A stretch of DNA of 64,000 nt from Oerskovia turbata (GCF_000718325.1 NZ_JOFV01000008.1:62001-126000); one strand, 5' to 3'. Numbered from the stretch's first letter, positions 35,009-43,997 are shown. Numbers and translations are program-made. Notes: generated by a model from the sequence alone, not told the origin.

Positions 35009-35356
35009 ATGATCGAACCCTTGACCCTCCCCACCAACGGACCGACAGGCAGCCCGTCCGGTCCGGATCCGATCGTCCCGGACAGCGACCCGAGCAGCGG
35101 GACGTCGACGAGCGTCCTCGAGCGCACGGAGACCACGGCGGAGGTCGAGCCCGGGGATCACGAGCGTTTCGCGCACTACGTGCGCAAGGAGAAGATCATG
35201 CAGTCGGCGCTGTCCGGCAAGCCCGTGATCGCGCTCTGCGGCAAGGTGTGGGTGCCGGGTCGCGACCCCAACAAGTTCCCCGTGTGCCCCACGTGCAAGG
35301 AGATCTACGACGGCCTTCGCGCGCCGCAGGACGGCGAGGGTGATTCCGGCAAGTGA
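35009..35356 (+). CDS. DUF3039 small Zn-finger-like protein
   Basis: A 115-aa protein with a disordered N-terminus. The conserved domain is HERFAHYVRKEKIMQSALSGKPVIALCGKVWVPGRDPNKFPVCPTCKEIYDGL. The His/Cys spacing (HY...C...CPTC) suggests a zinc site. DUF3039 is an actinobacterial family of unknown role. Its stop overlaps the helicase GTG (GTGA), a coupling that hints at joint function in nucleic-acid metabolism. Confidence 0.88.
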   Translation: MIEPLTLPTNGPTGSPSGPDPIVPDSDPSSGTSTSVLERTETTAEVEPGDHERFAHYVRKEKIMQSALSGKPVIALCGKVWVPGRDPNKFPVCPTCKEIYDGLRAPQDGEGDSGK

Positions 35357-37203
35357 GCGGGCAGCCTCTCTCGAACTCGTCCGCTCGCTCGTCCTCCAAC
35401 CTTCCTCCCTCGGCTCCGCTGGGGGCGTCGTCTGCTGCCGCGTCGCACCTGTCGCCGGCCTTTCCTCGTCGTGCCCCGTGGGGCACGGCGTCCAAGCTGC
35501 GCGCCTGGCAGGCCGAGGCGCTCGAGCTCTATCGCACCCGCGCACCGCGTGACTTCCTCGCGGTCGCGACCCCTGGCGCGGGCAAGACGACGTTCGCGCT
35601 CCGTGTCGCGACCGAGCTCCTCGAGCAGGGGGTCGTCCGTCGTGTGACCGTCGTCGCCCCGACCGAGCACCTCAAGCACCAGTGGGCGGACGCCGCCGCT
35701 CGCGTGGGTGTGCGCATCGACCCGAACTTCCGCAACAGCCAGGGCCGCCACGGTTCCAGCTACGACGGCGTCGCGCTCACGTACGCCCAGGTGGCGGCCA
35801 AGCCCGCGCTGCACACCGCGCGGACCGAGGCAGAACGGACCCTGGTCATCCTCGACGAGGTCCATCACGGTGGTGACGCCCTGTCGTGGGGAGAGGCCGT
35901 CCGGGACGCGTTCGAGCCAGCGACCCGGCGCCTCGCCCTGACGGGCACCCCGTTCCGGTCGGACACCGCGGCGATCCCGTTCGTGACGTACGAGCGGGGT
36001 GCCGACGGCATCCGTCGGTCGGCCGCGGACTACACCTACGGCTACGGCGACGCGCTGCGCGACCACGTCGTGCGTCCCGTGATCTTCCTGTCGTACTCGG
36101 GTCAGATGCGCTGGCGCACCAAGTCGGGTGACGAGGTCAGCGCGCGTCTCGGTGAGGCGCTCACCAAGGACATGACGGGTCAGGCCTGGCGCACGGCTCT
36201 CGACCCGGACGGCGAGTGGATCCCGTCGGTGCTCGCGGCGGCGGACAAGCGTCTGACCGAGGTCCGCCGGGCGATCCCCGACGCGGGCGGCCTGGTCATC
36301 GCGACCGACCAGACCGACGCGCGTGCGTACGCGGGCCACCTGGCCCGTATCACGGGCAGGTCGCCGACCGTGGTCCTGTCCGACGACGACGGTGCGAGCG
36401 GTCGCATCGACGAGTTCTCGGACGGTGACGGTCGGTGGATGGTCGCCGTCCGGATGGTCTCCGAGGGGGTCGACGTGCCGCGGCTCGCCGTGGGTGTCTA
36501 CGCGACGTCGACCGCGACCCCGCTGTTCTTCGCCCAGGCCGTGGGTCGCTTCGTGCGTGCTCGTCGGCGCGGCGAGACGGCGTCGGTGTTCCTGCCGAGC
36601 GTGCCGCACCTGCTCGCGCTCGCGAACGGCCTGGAGCTCGAGCGTGACCACGCGCTCGACCGGCCGCTCACGGCCGAGGAGCAGGGGGACATGTACAACC
36701 CCGAGGACGCTCTGATGGCCGCCGCGAACAGGGAGGACAAGGCGTCCGACGACCTCGCCGACGGCATGCAGGGATCCTTCCAGGCGCTCGAGGCGCAGGC
36801 GTCGTTCGACCGTGTGCTGTTCGACGGTGGCGAGTTCGGCACGGAGGCGGACGTCGGCTCGGACGAGGAGCAGGACTTCCTCGGGCTGCCGGGCCTGCTC
36901 GACGCGGACCAGGTGACGAGCCTGCTGCGCCAGCGGCAGGCCGACCAGATGTCCGCCCGGTCCAAGAAGTCCCGGGTGGCCGAGGTCGATCGCAGCGAGC
37001 TCGACCACCGTCGGGCCGCCGAGCTGCGCAAGGAGCTCTCGCAGCTCGTCGGTGCGTGGGCTCGCCGGAGCGGGCAGCCGCACGGCACGGTGCACACCGA
37101 GCTGCGCCGCCGGTGCGGTGGGCCGGAGGTACCGCTCGCGACCGTCGATCAGCTCGACGCGCGGGTAGCAGTGCTCCGAGGCTGGTTCGTCGGCAAGAAG
37201 TAG
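35353..37203 (+). CDS. DEAD/DEAH-box superfamily 2 helicase
   Basis: A 616-aa protein. About 45 disordered residues, then the helicase core: Q-like LRAWQAEAL, Walker A ATPGAGKTT (72-80), motif Ia VVAPTEHLKHQW, DExH box VILDEVHHGG (about 166), TGTPF (motif III), and in domain 2 MVAVRMVSEGVDVPRLAVGVY and FFAQAVGRFVRARRRGE (motifs V and VI). The last about 150 residues are an acidic/helical extension. It resembles actinobacterial UvrB/RecG-like unclassified SF2 enzymes; the exact nucleic-acid substrate is unknown. GTG start in overlap with the DUF3039 gene. Confidence 0.88.
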   Translation: MSGQPLSNSSARSSSNLPPSAPLGASSAAASHLSPAFPRRAPWGTASKLRAWQAEALELYRTRAPRDFLAVATPGAGKTTFALRVATELLEQGVVRRVTVVAPTEHLKHQWADAAARVGVRIDPNFRNSQGRHGSSYDGVALTYAQVAAKPALHTARTEAERTLVILDEVHHGGDALSWGEAVRDAFEPATRRLALTGTPFRSDTAAIPFVTYERGADGIRRSAADYTYGYGDALRDHVVRPVIFLSYSGQMRWRTKSGDEVSARLGEALTKDMTGQAWRTALDPDGEWIPSVLAAADKRLTEVRRAIPDAGGLVIATDQTDARAYAGHLARITGRSPTVVLSDDDGASGRIDEFSDGDGRWMVAVRMVSEGVDVPRLAVGVYATSTATPLFFAQAVGRFVRARRRGETASVFLPSVPHLLALANGLELERDHALDRPLTAEEQGDMYNPEDALMAAANREDKASDDLADGMQGSFQALEAQASFDRVLFDGGEFGTEADVGSDEEQDFLGLPGLLDADQVTSLLRQRQADQMSARSKKSRVAEVDRSELDHRRAAELRKELSQLVGAWARRSGQPHGTVHTELRRRCGGPEVPLATVDQLDARVAVLRGWFVGKK

Positions 37204-37238
37204 GGGCCCGTCGGCACACGGGCTCGTTCTCCGAGCCG

Positions 37239-37273
37239 GAGGGCCCGCACGCTCGACGAGCGTGCGGGCCCTC
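37239..37273. terminator. Bidirectional terminator between helicase and pncB
   Basis: Perfect 17-bp stem (GAGGGCCCGCACGCTCG with its complement) around a single A. It lies between two convergent genes. Confidence 0.8.
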
Positions 37274-37299
37274 TGCCGTCCTCTCAGACGCCCTGGGGC

Positions 37300-38691
37300 T
37301 CACTCCAGCAGGCGGGTCACGGTCGGCAGTGCTGGGTCTCCCGCAGAGAGGCGTCGCGCGCCGCGGGGCAGCTCGGCCCGGGCCTCGGCGTGCCGCAGTG
37401 CAGCGTTGTGGACCCCGTAGGCGCCGATCCAGCGCGAGTCGACGGCGCCGTCGACCACGAGGGGGACGTGCAGCGGGCGCAGGTCCTCGTCGTCACCGGG
37501 CTCCCAGGCGGCGACGACGTCGTCGGGGCCCGTGACGAGGACCTCGGCGACGGCCCTGCCGTCCTCGCCGTACTGCCGTGCCGCCGCCTTTCGCCCTCCC
37601 GTGCTCGTCTTGAGCGTCGAGGCCTTGGCGACGGGCTGCAGGACGCCGTCGGCGTCGGAGCGGGCGACGAGCTTGTAGACCATGCCGCACGTCGGGGCGC
37701 CCGAGCCGGTCACGAGCGAGGTGCCCACGCCGTAGGCGTCGACGGGGGCGGCGGCCAGGGCGGCGATCGCGTACTCGTCGAGGTCGGACGTGACGGTGAT
37801 GCGGGTGCCGGTCGCGCCGAGCCCGTCGAGCTGCTTGCGCACCTCGACGGCCTGGATGCCGAGGTCGCCCGAGTCGAGGCGGACCGCGCCGAGACCTGTG
37901 CCGGCCGCGGCGACGGCGTTCCTGACGCCCTGGCGGACGTCGTAGGTGTCGACGAGGAGGGTCGTGCCGACCCCGAGCGAGGCGACCTGCGACGCGAACG
38001 CGGACTGCTCGTCGTCGTGCAGGAGCGTGAACGCGTGCGCCGCGGTGCCGATCGTCTCGATCCCGTACCGGCGCCCGGCCTCGAGGTTCGACGTCCCGGC
38101 GAAGCCCGCGACCGCGGCCGCGCGGGCCGCGGCGACGGCGGCGAGCTCGCTCGCCCGGCGCGAGCCCATCTCGAGGCACGGGCGGTCGACGGCGGCGCTC
38201 GTCATGCGTGAGGCGGCGGACGCGACCGCGGAGTCGTAGTTGAGGATCGACAGGATCAAGGTCTCGAGCAGGACGGCTTCGGCGAACGTGCCTTCGACGA
38301 CCATGACGGGGGACTGCGGGAAGAACACGTCGCCCTCGGCGTACCCGGTGATCGAGCCGCTGAAACGGTAGCCCGCGAGGTAGTCGAGCGTGCGGTCGTC
38401 GACGACGCGAGCCTCCTGGAGCCAGGAGAGCTCGAGATCCGTGAAGCGGAACGTCGCGAGCGACTCCAGGACGCGGCCGGTGCCCGCGAGGACGCCGTAG
38501 CGCCGACCCGCGGGCAGCCGCCGCGTGAAGACCTCGAACAGGCAGTGCCGGTCGGCGGTGCCGTCGGCCAACGCTGCCTGCAGCATGGTGAGCTCGTAGC
38601 GGTCCGTGAGCAGCGACGTCTGCGCGGACGGTGCGAACGGGGCGGTGCGGGCGGCCGGGGCGTCCGTGCCCGGGAGGTCTGCGGGACTCAT
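37300..38691 (-). CDS. pncB: Nicotinate phosphoribosyltransferase
   Basis: A 463-aa NAD salvage enzyme forming nicotinate mononucleotide from nicotinate and PRPP. Conserved blocks: SLLTDRYELTMLQAALADG, FEVFTRRLPAGRRYGV, MGSRRASELAA, GFAGTSNLEAGRRYGIETIGTAAHAF, GAVRLDSGDLG and DAYGVGTSLVTGSGAPTCGMVYKLV. TAGGTT 6 nt before the ATG suggests a leaderless transcript. Confidence 0.94.
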   Translation of the reverse strand: MSPADLPGTDAPAARTAPFAPSAQTSLLTDRYELTMLQAALADGTADRHCLFEVFTRRLPAGRRYGVLAGTGRVLESLATFRFTDLELSWLQEARVVDDRTLDYLAGYRFSGSITGYAEGDVFFPQSPVMVVEGTFAEAVLLETLILSILNYDSAVASAASRMTSAAVDRPCLEMGSRRASELAAVAAARAAAVAGFAGTSNLEAGRRYGIETIGTAAHAFTLLHDDEQSAFASQVASLGVGTTLLVDTYDVRQGVRNAVAAAGTGLGAVRLDSGDLGIQAVEVRKQLDGLGATGTRITVTSDLDEYAIAALAAAPVDAYGVGTSLVTGSGAPTCGMVYKLVARSDADGVLQPVAKASTLKTSTGGRKAAARQYGEDGRAVAEVLVTGPDDVVAAWEPGDDEDLRPLHVPLVVDGAVDSRWIGAYGVHNAALRHAEARAELPRGARRLSAGDPALPTVTRLLE

Positions 38692-38697
38692 GAGCCC

Positions 38698-38703
38698 AAC
38701 CTA
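38698..38703 (-). promoter_or_regulatory. -10 element TAGGTT of pncB (leaderless)
   Basis: TAGGTT on the minus strand, 6 nt before the pncB ATG. Confidence 0.5.
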
Positions 38704-38780
38704 GGGCAGACGGTGGCCCCGTGGCGTGCACCGGCTGCTCGTGGACGCGGCGCAGGCCCCTGACCGGGTGGCGCGGGCAC

Positions 38781-38820
38781 CCCACCTGGCCGTGGACCCT
38801 CCCACCTGGCCGTGGACGTG
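38781..38820 (+). repeat. 20-bp tandem repeat before clpS
   Basis: CCCACCTGGCCGTGGAC occurs at 38781-38797 and 38801-38817, a 20-bp period in the divergent pncB/clpS region. The period of about two helical turns would suit a regulator binding two sites on the same face. Confidence 0.55.
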
Positions 38821-38845
38821 GCGTGGCCGGACTTCACCCACCACA

Positions 38846-38851
38846 TAGAGT
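38846..38851 (+). promoter_or_regulatory. -10 element TAGAGT of clpS (leaderless)
   Basis: TAGAGT, 6 nt before the GTG start of clpS. Confidence 0.45.
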
Positions 38852-38857
38852 GGGGGA

Positions 38858-39163
38858 GTGACTGGAACGGCGACCGCGGGGCCCCGCCTCGACGAGGAGA
38901 TCGACACGCGGGAGGGGCTCTCCCTCGCCGACACCTGGGTGACTCTCGTGTGGAACGACCCGGTGAACCTGATGAGCTACGTGACGTACGTCTTCGAGAG
39001 CTACTTCGGGTACTCGCAGCAGAAGGCGAGGACGCTCATGCTCCAGGTGCACCAGGAGGGGCGTGCGGTCGTCTCGTCGGGTGGCAGGGAGAAGATCGAG
39101 GTGGACGTGCAGGCGATGCACGAGTTCGGGCTGTGGGCCACGATGCAGCGGAGCGGGGAGTAG
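38858..39163 (+). CDS. clpS: ATP-dependent Clp protease adaptor ClpS
   Basis: A 101-aa N-degron adaptor that hands substrates to the ClpCP/ClpAP protease. Core [46 protein letters not shown], matching the ClpS fold with the D/N substrate pocket, then [20 protein letters not shown]. The adjacent DUF2017 gene is its usual actinobacterial companion and overlaps the TAG stop by 1 nt. Confidence 0.94.
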   Translation: MTGTATAGPRLDEEIDTREGLSLADTWVTLVWNDPVNLMSYVTYVFESYFGYSQQKARTLMLQVHQEGRAVVSSGGREKIEVDVQAMHEFGLWATMQRSGE

Positions 39164-39813
39164 TGCGACCGTTCCGGCGGGCGCGGCGTGGGTACGTCGC
39201 GGAGCTGAGCGCCTCGGAGCGTCTCGTGCTCGCGCACGTCGTGGGTGACGTGGTGGAGCTCCTGCAGGAGCAGACGGGCACGGTTCCCCCGGAGGATCCT
39301 GAGGCGTCCCGGATCGAGGGGGTCGCACCGTTGTCGGCGCCTCCCGAGGACGTGCTGGCCCCCACGGACCCGGCGGTGCGTCGCCTGCTGCCGGACGCCT
39401 CGCGCGAGGACGGCGAGGTCTCGGCGGAGTTCCGCCGCTTCACCCAGGGCGACCTCGTGGCGGAGAAGGCCCAGCGGCTGCTGCTCCTCGCGGACCTGCT
39501 GCTCGCCACCGACCCGCAGGGCGGGGAGGTGTCGACTCCGCTGATCGTCCGGCCCGACGACGCCCGTCGTGTCGCGGGGGCGCTCACCGACATCCGGGTC
39601 GTCCTCGCGGAACGACTGGACCTGCGCACCGACGACCAGGTCGAGGACCTGCACGACGAGCTGATGGCACGTGAGGAGTCGGGGGCCGAGCCCCCGGAGG
39701 AGGCGCCGGACGCCGCGCGGCGCTTCCTCGCGAGCGTGTTCCTGCTGTCGGGCTGGTTGCAGGAGTCGTTGGTCGAGCTGATGCTCGCCGAGGTGCGTCG
39801 CGCGCCCCGCTGA
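39163..39813 (+). CDS. DUF2017 protein (ClpS-linked)
   Basis: A 216-aa soluble helical protein: [37 protein letters not shown] at the start, RRLLPDASREDGEVSAEFRRFTQGDLVAEKAQRLLLLADLL in the middle, and FLLSGWLQESLVELML near the end. These are hallmarks of DUF2017, almost always next to clpS. Function is unknown; context suggests a role with Clp proteolysis. GTG start at 39163 within TAGTG. Confidence 0.88.
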   Translation: MRPFRRARRGYVAELSASERLVLAHVVGDVVELLQEQTGTVPPEDPEASRIEGVAPLSAPPEDVLAPTDPAVRRLLPDASREDGEVSAEFRRFTQGDLVAEKAQRLLLLADLLLATDPQGGEVSTPLIVRPDDARRVAGALTDIRVVLAERLDLRTDDQVEDLHDELMAREESGAEPPEEAPDAARRFLASVFLLSGWLQESLVELMLAEVRRAPR

Positions 39814-39952
39814 GCCCGACCGCGCGCCCATCTATCACGCTTATAAGCCACTCGCGAGATGTGTGTCAAGATGCGAAGCGGATGAAGTGGTGCCACGATC
39901 GTCCTGGTTGAACCGGGGCGTCCGCGTCCCGGCCGAGAGAAAGAGGGACAAC

Positions 39953-40108
39953 ATGCCTACGTGGCTCATCATCCTGCTCGTCGGAGTCGTGCTGCTCGTG
40001 TTCGGTGTGGCGGTCGAAGCAGCGAAGTTCCTGATCTGGCTCGGCATCATCGTGCTCGTCGTCAGCCTCGTGGTGGGGCTGATCGGACGGGGCAAGGCGA
40101 GGGTCTAG
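39953..40108 (+). CDS. Small hydrophobic membrane protein (51 aa)
   Basis: [51 protein letters not shown] in two closely packed hydrophobic halves with a basic end. ATG at 39953 has AGAGGGA 8 nt upstream; a longer frame from 39863 is unlikely. Similar tiny membrane proteins are common in actinobacteria, often stress-induced. The preceding 140 bases are AT-rich (palindrome CTTATAAG near 39840) and may hold its promoter. Confidence 0.7.
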   Translation: MPTWLIILLVGVVLLVFGVAVEAAKFLIWLGIIVLVVSLVVGLIGRGKARV

Positions 40109-40112
40109 GAGA

Positions 40113-40182
40113 CCCGGGTCGCCGCCTGACGGCAGCGACCCGGGGCCGGGACCGAGGGCGTCGCACATGCGTGCGGCGCCCT
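40113..40182 (+). terminator. Two tandem hairpins after small membrane protein gene
   Basis: First hairpin CCCGGGTCG...CGACCCGGG at 40113-40144; second GGGCGTCGCAC/GTGCGGCGCCC at 40155-40182 with one T-G pair and an ATGC loop. The second is followed by CCTTCGTCGT (40180-40189). Confidence 0.7.
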
Positions 40183-40265
40183 TCGTCGTGCCGCGAACGC
40201 ATGCTTGTGGTCGGTCCCACAGGCCTGCGTGGGCAGCGCGACCGCCCTTTCCGGCGACCCGGCAC

Positions 40266-40271
40266 TAGGCT
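40266..40271 (+). promoter_or_regulatory. -10 element TAGGCT of murI (leaderless)
   Basis: TAGGCT, 7 nt before the GTG start of murI. Confidence 0.5.
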
Positions 40272-40278
40272 CGTCCCC

Positions 40279-41082
40279 GTGAACGACGCACCCATCGGCA
40301 TCTTCGACTCGGGAGTCGGGGGCCTCACGGTCGCCCGCTCGATCCTCGACCAGCTGCCGAACGAGTCGCTGCTGTACATCGGTGACACGGCGAACAGCCC
40401 CTACGGGCCCAAGCCGCTCGCCGCGGTCCGCGCCATGGCGCTCTCGATCATGGACCAGCTGGTCGACGAGGGCGTGAAGATGCTCGTCATCGCGTGCAAC
40501 ACGGCGTCCTCCGCGGTGCTGCGCGACGCCCGCGAGCGGTACACGGCGCGCTACGGGCTCCCGGTCATCGAGGTGATCCTGCCCGCGGCCCGCCGCGCGG
40601 TCGCCGCGACGCGCACGGGCAACATCGGGGTGATCGGGACGCGCGCGACCGTCGAGTCCCGCGCGTACGACGACGCGTTCGCGGTGGCCCCGGGTCTGCG
40701 GCTGACCTCGCAGGCCTGCCCGGAGTTCGTCCGTCTCGTCGAGGCGGGCGTGACGTCGGGCCCCGAGGTCCTCGAGATTGCGCACGAGTACCTGGCGCCG
40801 ATCCGTGCGGCGGGGGTCGACACCTTGGTCCTGGGCTGCACGCACTACCCGCTCCTGACCGGCGCGATCTCCTACGTCATGGGTGAGGAGGTCACGCTCG
40901 TGTCGAGCGCCGAGGAGACCGCGAAGGACGTGTACCGCACGCTCGTCGCGCACGGTCTGGAGCGCTCGCGCGAGGCGGGCGCCCCGCAGCACCGGTTCCG
41001 GGCGACGGGCAGCGCCGAGCCGTTCGACCAGCTCGCGCGCCGTTTCCTCGGTCCTGAGGTCTCGCTGGTGGAGGCCGTCTGA
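40279..41082 (+). CDS. murI: Glutamate racemase
   Basis: A 267-aa cofactor-independent racemase supplying D-glutamate for peptidoglycan. Seen: [31 protein letters not shown], first catalytic Cys in [10 protein letters not shown], and second in [14 protein letters not shown] at 40279 chosen because of the -10 hexamer and because homology begins at [11 protein letters not shown]. Its stop overlaps the metallohydrolase ATG (TGATG). Confidence 0.95.
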   Translation: MNDAPIGIFDSGVGGLTVARSILDQLPNESLLYIGDTANSPYGPKPLAAVRAMALSIMDQLVDEGVKMLVIACNTASSAVLRDARERYTARYGLPVIEVILPAARRAVAATRTGNIGVIGTRATVESRAYDDAFAVAPGLRLTSQACPEFVRLVEAGVTSGPEVLEIAHEYLAPIRAAGVDTLVLGCTHYPLLTGAISYVMGEEVTLVSSAEETAKDVYRTLVAHGLERSREAGAPQHRFRATGSAEPFDQLARRFLGPEVSLVEAV

Positions 41083-41930
41083 TGCGCCTGGTCGTCATCG
41101 GCTCGTCGGGGTCGTTCGCGGGTCCCGAGTCCCCGGCCTCCTCGTACCTCGTCCAGGTGCCCGACGACGTCTCACCGGACGGGCGCGAGTGGAACCTTCT
41201 GCTCGACATGGGCAACGGCGCGCTGGGCGCCCTGCAGCGGTTCGTCGACCCGCGCCGGCTCGACGCGATCGGGCTGTCCCACCTGCACCCCGACCACTTC
41301 GTCGACGTGTGCGGGCTGTACGTCTACCTCAAGTACCACCCGGACCGGGCGGCCGCGGCGGCCGTGGTGTCTCCTGCGCGGCCCGATGACGCACCCGCTG
41401 CGGGGGCGCTGCCCGTCTGGGGGCCGTCGAACACGGCCGAGCGCATCGGGGCGGCCTACGGCCTCGAGGCGGGGGAGTCCATGGAGTCGCAGTTCGCGTT
41501 CCGGTCGTGGGTGCCGGGGCAGGTGGTCACGGTGGGGCCGCTCGAGATCGAGCCGTTCCGTGTCTTTCACCCCGTCGAGGCCTACGGCGTGCGGGTCACG
41601 GGGCCTTCGAGCCTGGTCCCGGGGAAGCGGGTCACGCTCGCCTACACGGGGGACACCGATGCGTGCGACGCCGTGGTCGAGCTCGCACGCGACGCCGACC
41701 TCCTGCTGGCGGAGGCCGCGTTCCAGGAGGGCCGGGACGACGCGGTCGACCGCGGCATCCACCTGACGGGCAGGCGCGCGGGCGAGGTCGCGACGGCGGC
41801 CGGTGCCCGACGGCTGGTCCTGACGCACCTGCCGGCCTGGAACGACAAGCAGGCTGCGCGCGAGGAGGCCTCGGCGGTCTACGCCGGGCCGGTCGATCTC
41901 GCGGCGACGGGGCGGGTCTTCACGCTCTGA
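41082..41930 (+). CDS. MBL-fold metal-dependent hydrolase
   Basis: A 282-aa metallo-beta-lactamase-fold protein related to RNase Z-like and cyclic-nucleotide phosphodiesterase-like hydrolases. Zinc ligands: SHLHPDH (HxHxDH), FHPVEAYG, YTGDTDACD, and the final His in VLTHLPAW. It is translationally coupled to murI and precedes rph-rdgB, a frequent actinobacterial order. The substrate is unknown. Confidence 0.88.
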   Translation: MRLVVIGSSGSFAGPESPASSYLVQVPDDVSPDGREWNLLLDMGNGALGALQRFVDPRRLDAIGLSHLHPDHFVDVCGLYVYLKYHPDRAAAAAVVSPARPDDAPAAGALPVWGPSNTAERIGAAYGLEAGESMESQFAFRSWVPGQVVTVGPLEIEPFRVFHPVEAYGVRVTGPSSLVPGKRVTLAYTGDTDACDAVVELARDADLLLAEAAFQEGRDDAVDRGIHLTGRRAGEVATAAGARRLVLTHLPAWNDKQAAREEASAVYAGPVDLAATGRVFTL

Positions 41931-41938
41931 GGCCCGGA

Positions 41939-41944
41939 TAGGCT
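41939..41944 (+). promoter_or_regulatory. -10 element TAGGCT of rph (leaderless)
   Basis: TAGGCT, 6 nt before the rph ATG, just after the hydrolase stop. Confidence 0.5.
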
Positions 41945-41950
41945 GGCTCC

Positions 41951-42709
41951 ATGACTTCAGCATCCACCTCCCAGACCGTCCGCGCGGACGGTCGCACGCC
42001 CGACGAGCTCCGCCCCGTCACGATCACCCGGAACTGGCTCGACGCCGCCGAGGGCAGCGTGCTCGTCGAGTTCGGGCGCACGCGCGTGCTGTGCGCGGCC
42101 TCGTTCACCGAGGGCGTGCCACGCTGGCGCAAGGGCTCGGGGCAGGGCTGGGTCACGGCCGAGTACTCCATGCTGCCCCGCGCGACCAGCACCCGCAGCG
42201 ACCGCGAGTCCGTCAAGGGACGCGTCGGTGGGCGCACGCACGAGATCTCGCGTCTCATCGGGCGTTCCCTGCGCGCGGTCATCGACGTCTCGGCGCTCGG
42301 CGAGAACACGATCGTGCTCGACTGCGACGTCCTGCAGGCCGACGGTGGTACGCGTACTGCGGCGATCACGGGCGCGTACGTCGCGCTCGCGGACGCCGTG
42401 AGCTGGGGCAAGAAGCACGGGGCGATCAAGGGCGGCAAGAAGGTCCTCACGGACTCGGTCTCCGCGGTGAGCGTCGGCATCATCGACGGTACCCCCATGC
42501 TCGACCTGCCCTACGTCGAGGACGTGCGTGCGGACACCGACATGAACGTCGTGGTCACGGGCTCGGGCGACTTCGTCGAGGTGCAGGGCACGGCCGAGCA
42601 CGCGCCGTTCAACCGCACCGAGCTCGACGTGCTCCTGGACCTCGCCCTGCGCGGCACGTCCGAGCTCGCGATCATCCAGCAGCTCGCCCTCGACGAGGCG
42701 TCGCGGTGA
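41951..42709 (+). CDS. rph: Ribonuclease PH
   Basis: A 252-aa phosphorolytic 3' exoribonuclease for tRNA 3'-end maturation. Conserved: [76 protein letters not shown], and [24 protein letters not shown]. Its stop overlaps the rdgB GTG (GTGA). Confidence 0.96.
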   Translation: MTSASTSQTVRADGRTPDELRPVTITRNWLDAAEGSVLVEFGRTRVLCAASFTEGVPRWRKGSGQGWVTAEYSMLPRATSTRSDRESVKGRVGGRTHEISRLIGRSLRAVIDVSALGENTIVLDCDVLQADGGTRTAAITGAYVALADAVSWGKKHGAIKGGKKVLTDSVSAVSVGIIDGTPMLDLPYVEDVRADTDMNVVVTGSGDFVEVQGTAEHAPFNRTELDVLLDLALRGTSELAIIQQLALDEASR

Positions 42710-43389
42710 TCGCTGCGTCCGGCGTGAGCGTCCCCGCGGGGGCCCGGCTCGTCCTGGCGACCCACAACGTGGGCAAGCTGGGTGAGCTCCGGGCGATCCT
42801 GGCCGCGCAGCCCGGCCTGGGCCTGCCCGCGGAGGCTGTGGTCTCGGCGCGCGAGGTCGGTGCACCGGAACCCGTCGAGGACGGTGTGACGTTCGCCGAG
42901 AACGCGCTCATCAAGGCCCGTGCCCTGGCTGCGGTGACCGGCCTGCCGGCCGTGGCCGACGACTCGGGTCTCGCGGTCGACGTCCTGGGAGGGGCGCCGG
43001 GGATCTTCTCCGCGCGCTGGTCCGGCCGGCACGGCGACGACCGGGCGAACCTCGACCTGCTGCTCGCGCAGCTCGGCGACGTCCCGGCCGAGCATCGCGC
43101 GGCGGGCTTCGTGTGCGCGGCCGCGCTCGTGACGCCCGACGGGGGCGAGTGGGTGCGCACGGGCGAGATGCGCGGCACGCTCCTGACCGCCCCGCGTGGT
43201 GAGGGCGGGTTCGGCTACGACCCGATCCTCCTGCCCGACGGCGAGTCCCGGTCCGCCGCCGAGCTGTCGGCCGAGGAGAAGAACGCGATCAGCCACCGCG
43301 GCCAGGCGTTCCGTGCGCTCGCGCCGCTGGTCGTCGCGGTGCTCACGGGCGTCGCGATCGACGAGCCGCAGGCCGTCCGGTCCGCCTGA
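42706..43389 (+). CDS. rdgB: XTP/dITP diphosphatase (RdgB/HAM1)
   Basis: A 227-aa pyrophosphatase that removes non-canonical purine nucleotides. Seen: [69 protein letters not shown] and [12 protein letters not shown]. The GTG start overlaps the rph stop. A few bases after its stop lies the 42-bp palindrome shared with the convergent gene. Confidence 0.94.
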   Translation: MIAASGVSVPAGARLVLATHNVGKLGELRAILAAQPGLGLPAEAVVSAREVGAPEPVEDGVTFAENALIKARALAAVTGLPAVADDSGLAVDVLGGAPGIFSARWSGRHGDDRANLDLLLAQLGDVPAEHRAAGFVCAAALVTPDGGEWVRTGEMRGTLLTAPRGEGGFGYDPILLPDGESRSAAELSAEEKNAISHRGQAFRALAPLVVAVLTGVAIDEPQAVRSA

Positions 43390-43430
43390 CGCTCCCCGTG
43401 CCGTCAGCCGGGCCGTCAGACGGCGCGGCT

Positions 43431-43472
43431 TGTCAGAACGAGCGTGACCTCGAGGTCACGCTCGTTCTGACA
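43431..43472. repeat. Perfect 42-bp palindrome at convergent gene ends
   Basis: Two 21-nt arms with no spacer; the left arm begins TGTCAGAACGAGCGTGACC. It contains the stop codon and last about 13 codons of the minus-strand gene and starts about 40 nt after the rdgB stop. It probably acts as a bidirectional terminator. Its length and exactness are unusual. Confidence 0.8.
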
Positions 43473-43873
43473 ACCCGAAGCACCAGGAGCGCGACGAGCC
43501 GCCAGCCCACGAGCGTCGCGAGCAGGAAGGCCGCCGACACCACGAGGAACGCCGTCGCGAGACCCTCGCCCGTGGCCCAGCGCAGCGCCATGCCCACGAC
43601 CCACGTCGTGACCCACAGCACCAGCCCGGTCGACCAGGCCGACAGGGGGCGGCGCCAGGCGCGCAGCAGGACCCATCCGACGGCCAGCCCCACGAGGAAC
43701 GGCCACGCGATCGTCAGGACGGCTGCGAGCGGGCTGCCCGCCGAGTGGGCCGCCTGACCACCGGCCGCGAACGCGAGGACCGCGACGACGTCGAGCACGA
43801 GCGCCAGGGCGACGACGCCCGTCCGGGCGGACGGGCGGGACGTGGTGGTGGCGGTGGCCGGTGTCGAAGGCAT
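43433..43873 (-). CDS. DUF3054-type small membrane protein
   Basis: A 146-aa protein with four membrane segments: VVALALVLDVVAVLAFAA, AAVLTIAWPFLVGLAVGWVLL, LSAWSTGLVLWVTTWVVGMAL and a C-terminal VVSAAFLLATLVGWRLVALLVL. The pattern, including GGQAAHSAGSPLA after TM1, fits DUF3054. Function is unknown. Its C-terminal tail VVRTSVTSRSRSF is encoded inside the 42-bp palindrome. TAGCGT 6 nt before the ATG indicates a leaderless transcript. Confidence 0.8.
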   Translation of the reverse strand: MPSTPATATTTSRPSARTGVVALALVLDVVAVLAFAAGGQAAHSAGSPLAAVLTIAWPFLVGLAVGWVLLRAWRRPLSAWSTGLVLWVTTWVVGMALRWATGEGLATAFLVVSAAFLLATLVGWRLVALLVLRVVRTSVTSRSRSF

Positions 43874-43879
43874 GCCACG

Positions 43880-43885
43880 ACGCTA
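43880..43885 (-). promoter_or_regulatory. -10 element TAGCGT of DUF3054-type gene (leaderless)
   Basis: TAGCGT on the minus strand, 6 nt before the ATG at 43871-43873. Confidence 0.45.
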
Positions 43886-43985
43886 CCGGAGGCGGGCCCG
43901 AGCACGGTCGCCCACCGGGGGTGCGCGGACGTCCACGGGACGAGGGGCGCGGCGCGCGGTGGGGCGTCCGTCCTGTCGGTCCCCG

Positions 43986-43991
43986 TAGGGT
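43986..43991 (+). promoter_or_regulatory. -10 element TAGGGT of ABC-F gene (leaderless)
   Basis: TAGGGT, 6 nt before the GTG at 43998. Confidence 0.45.
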
Positions 43992-43997
43992 TGACCC

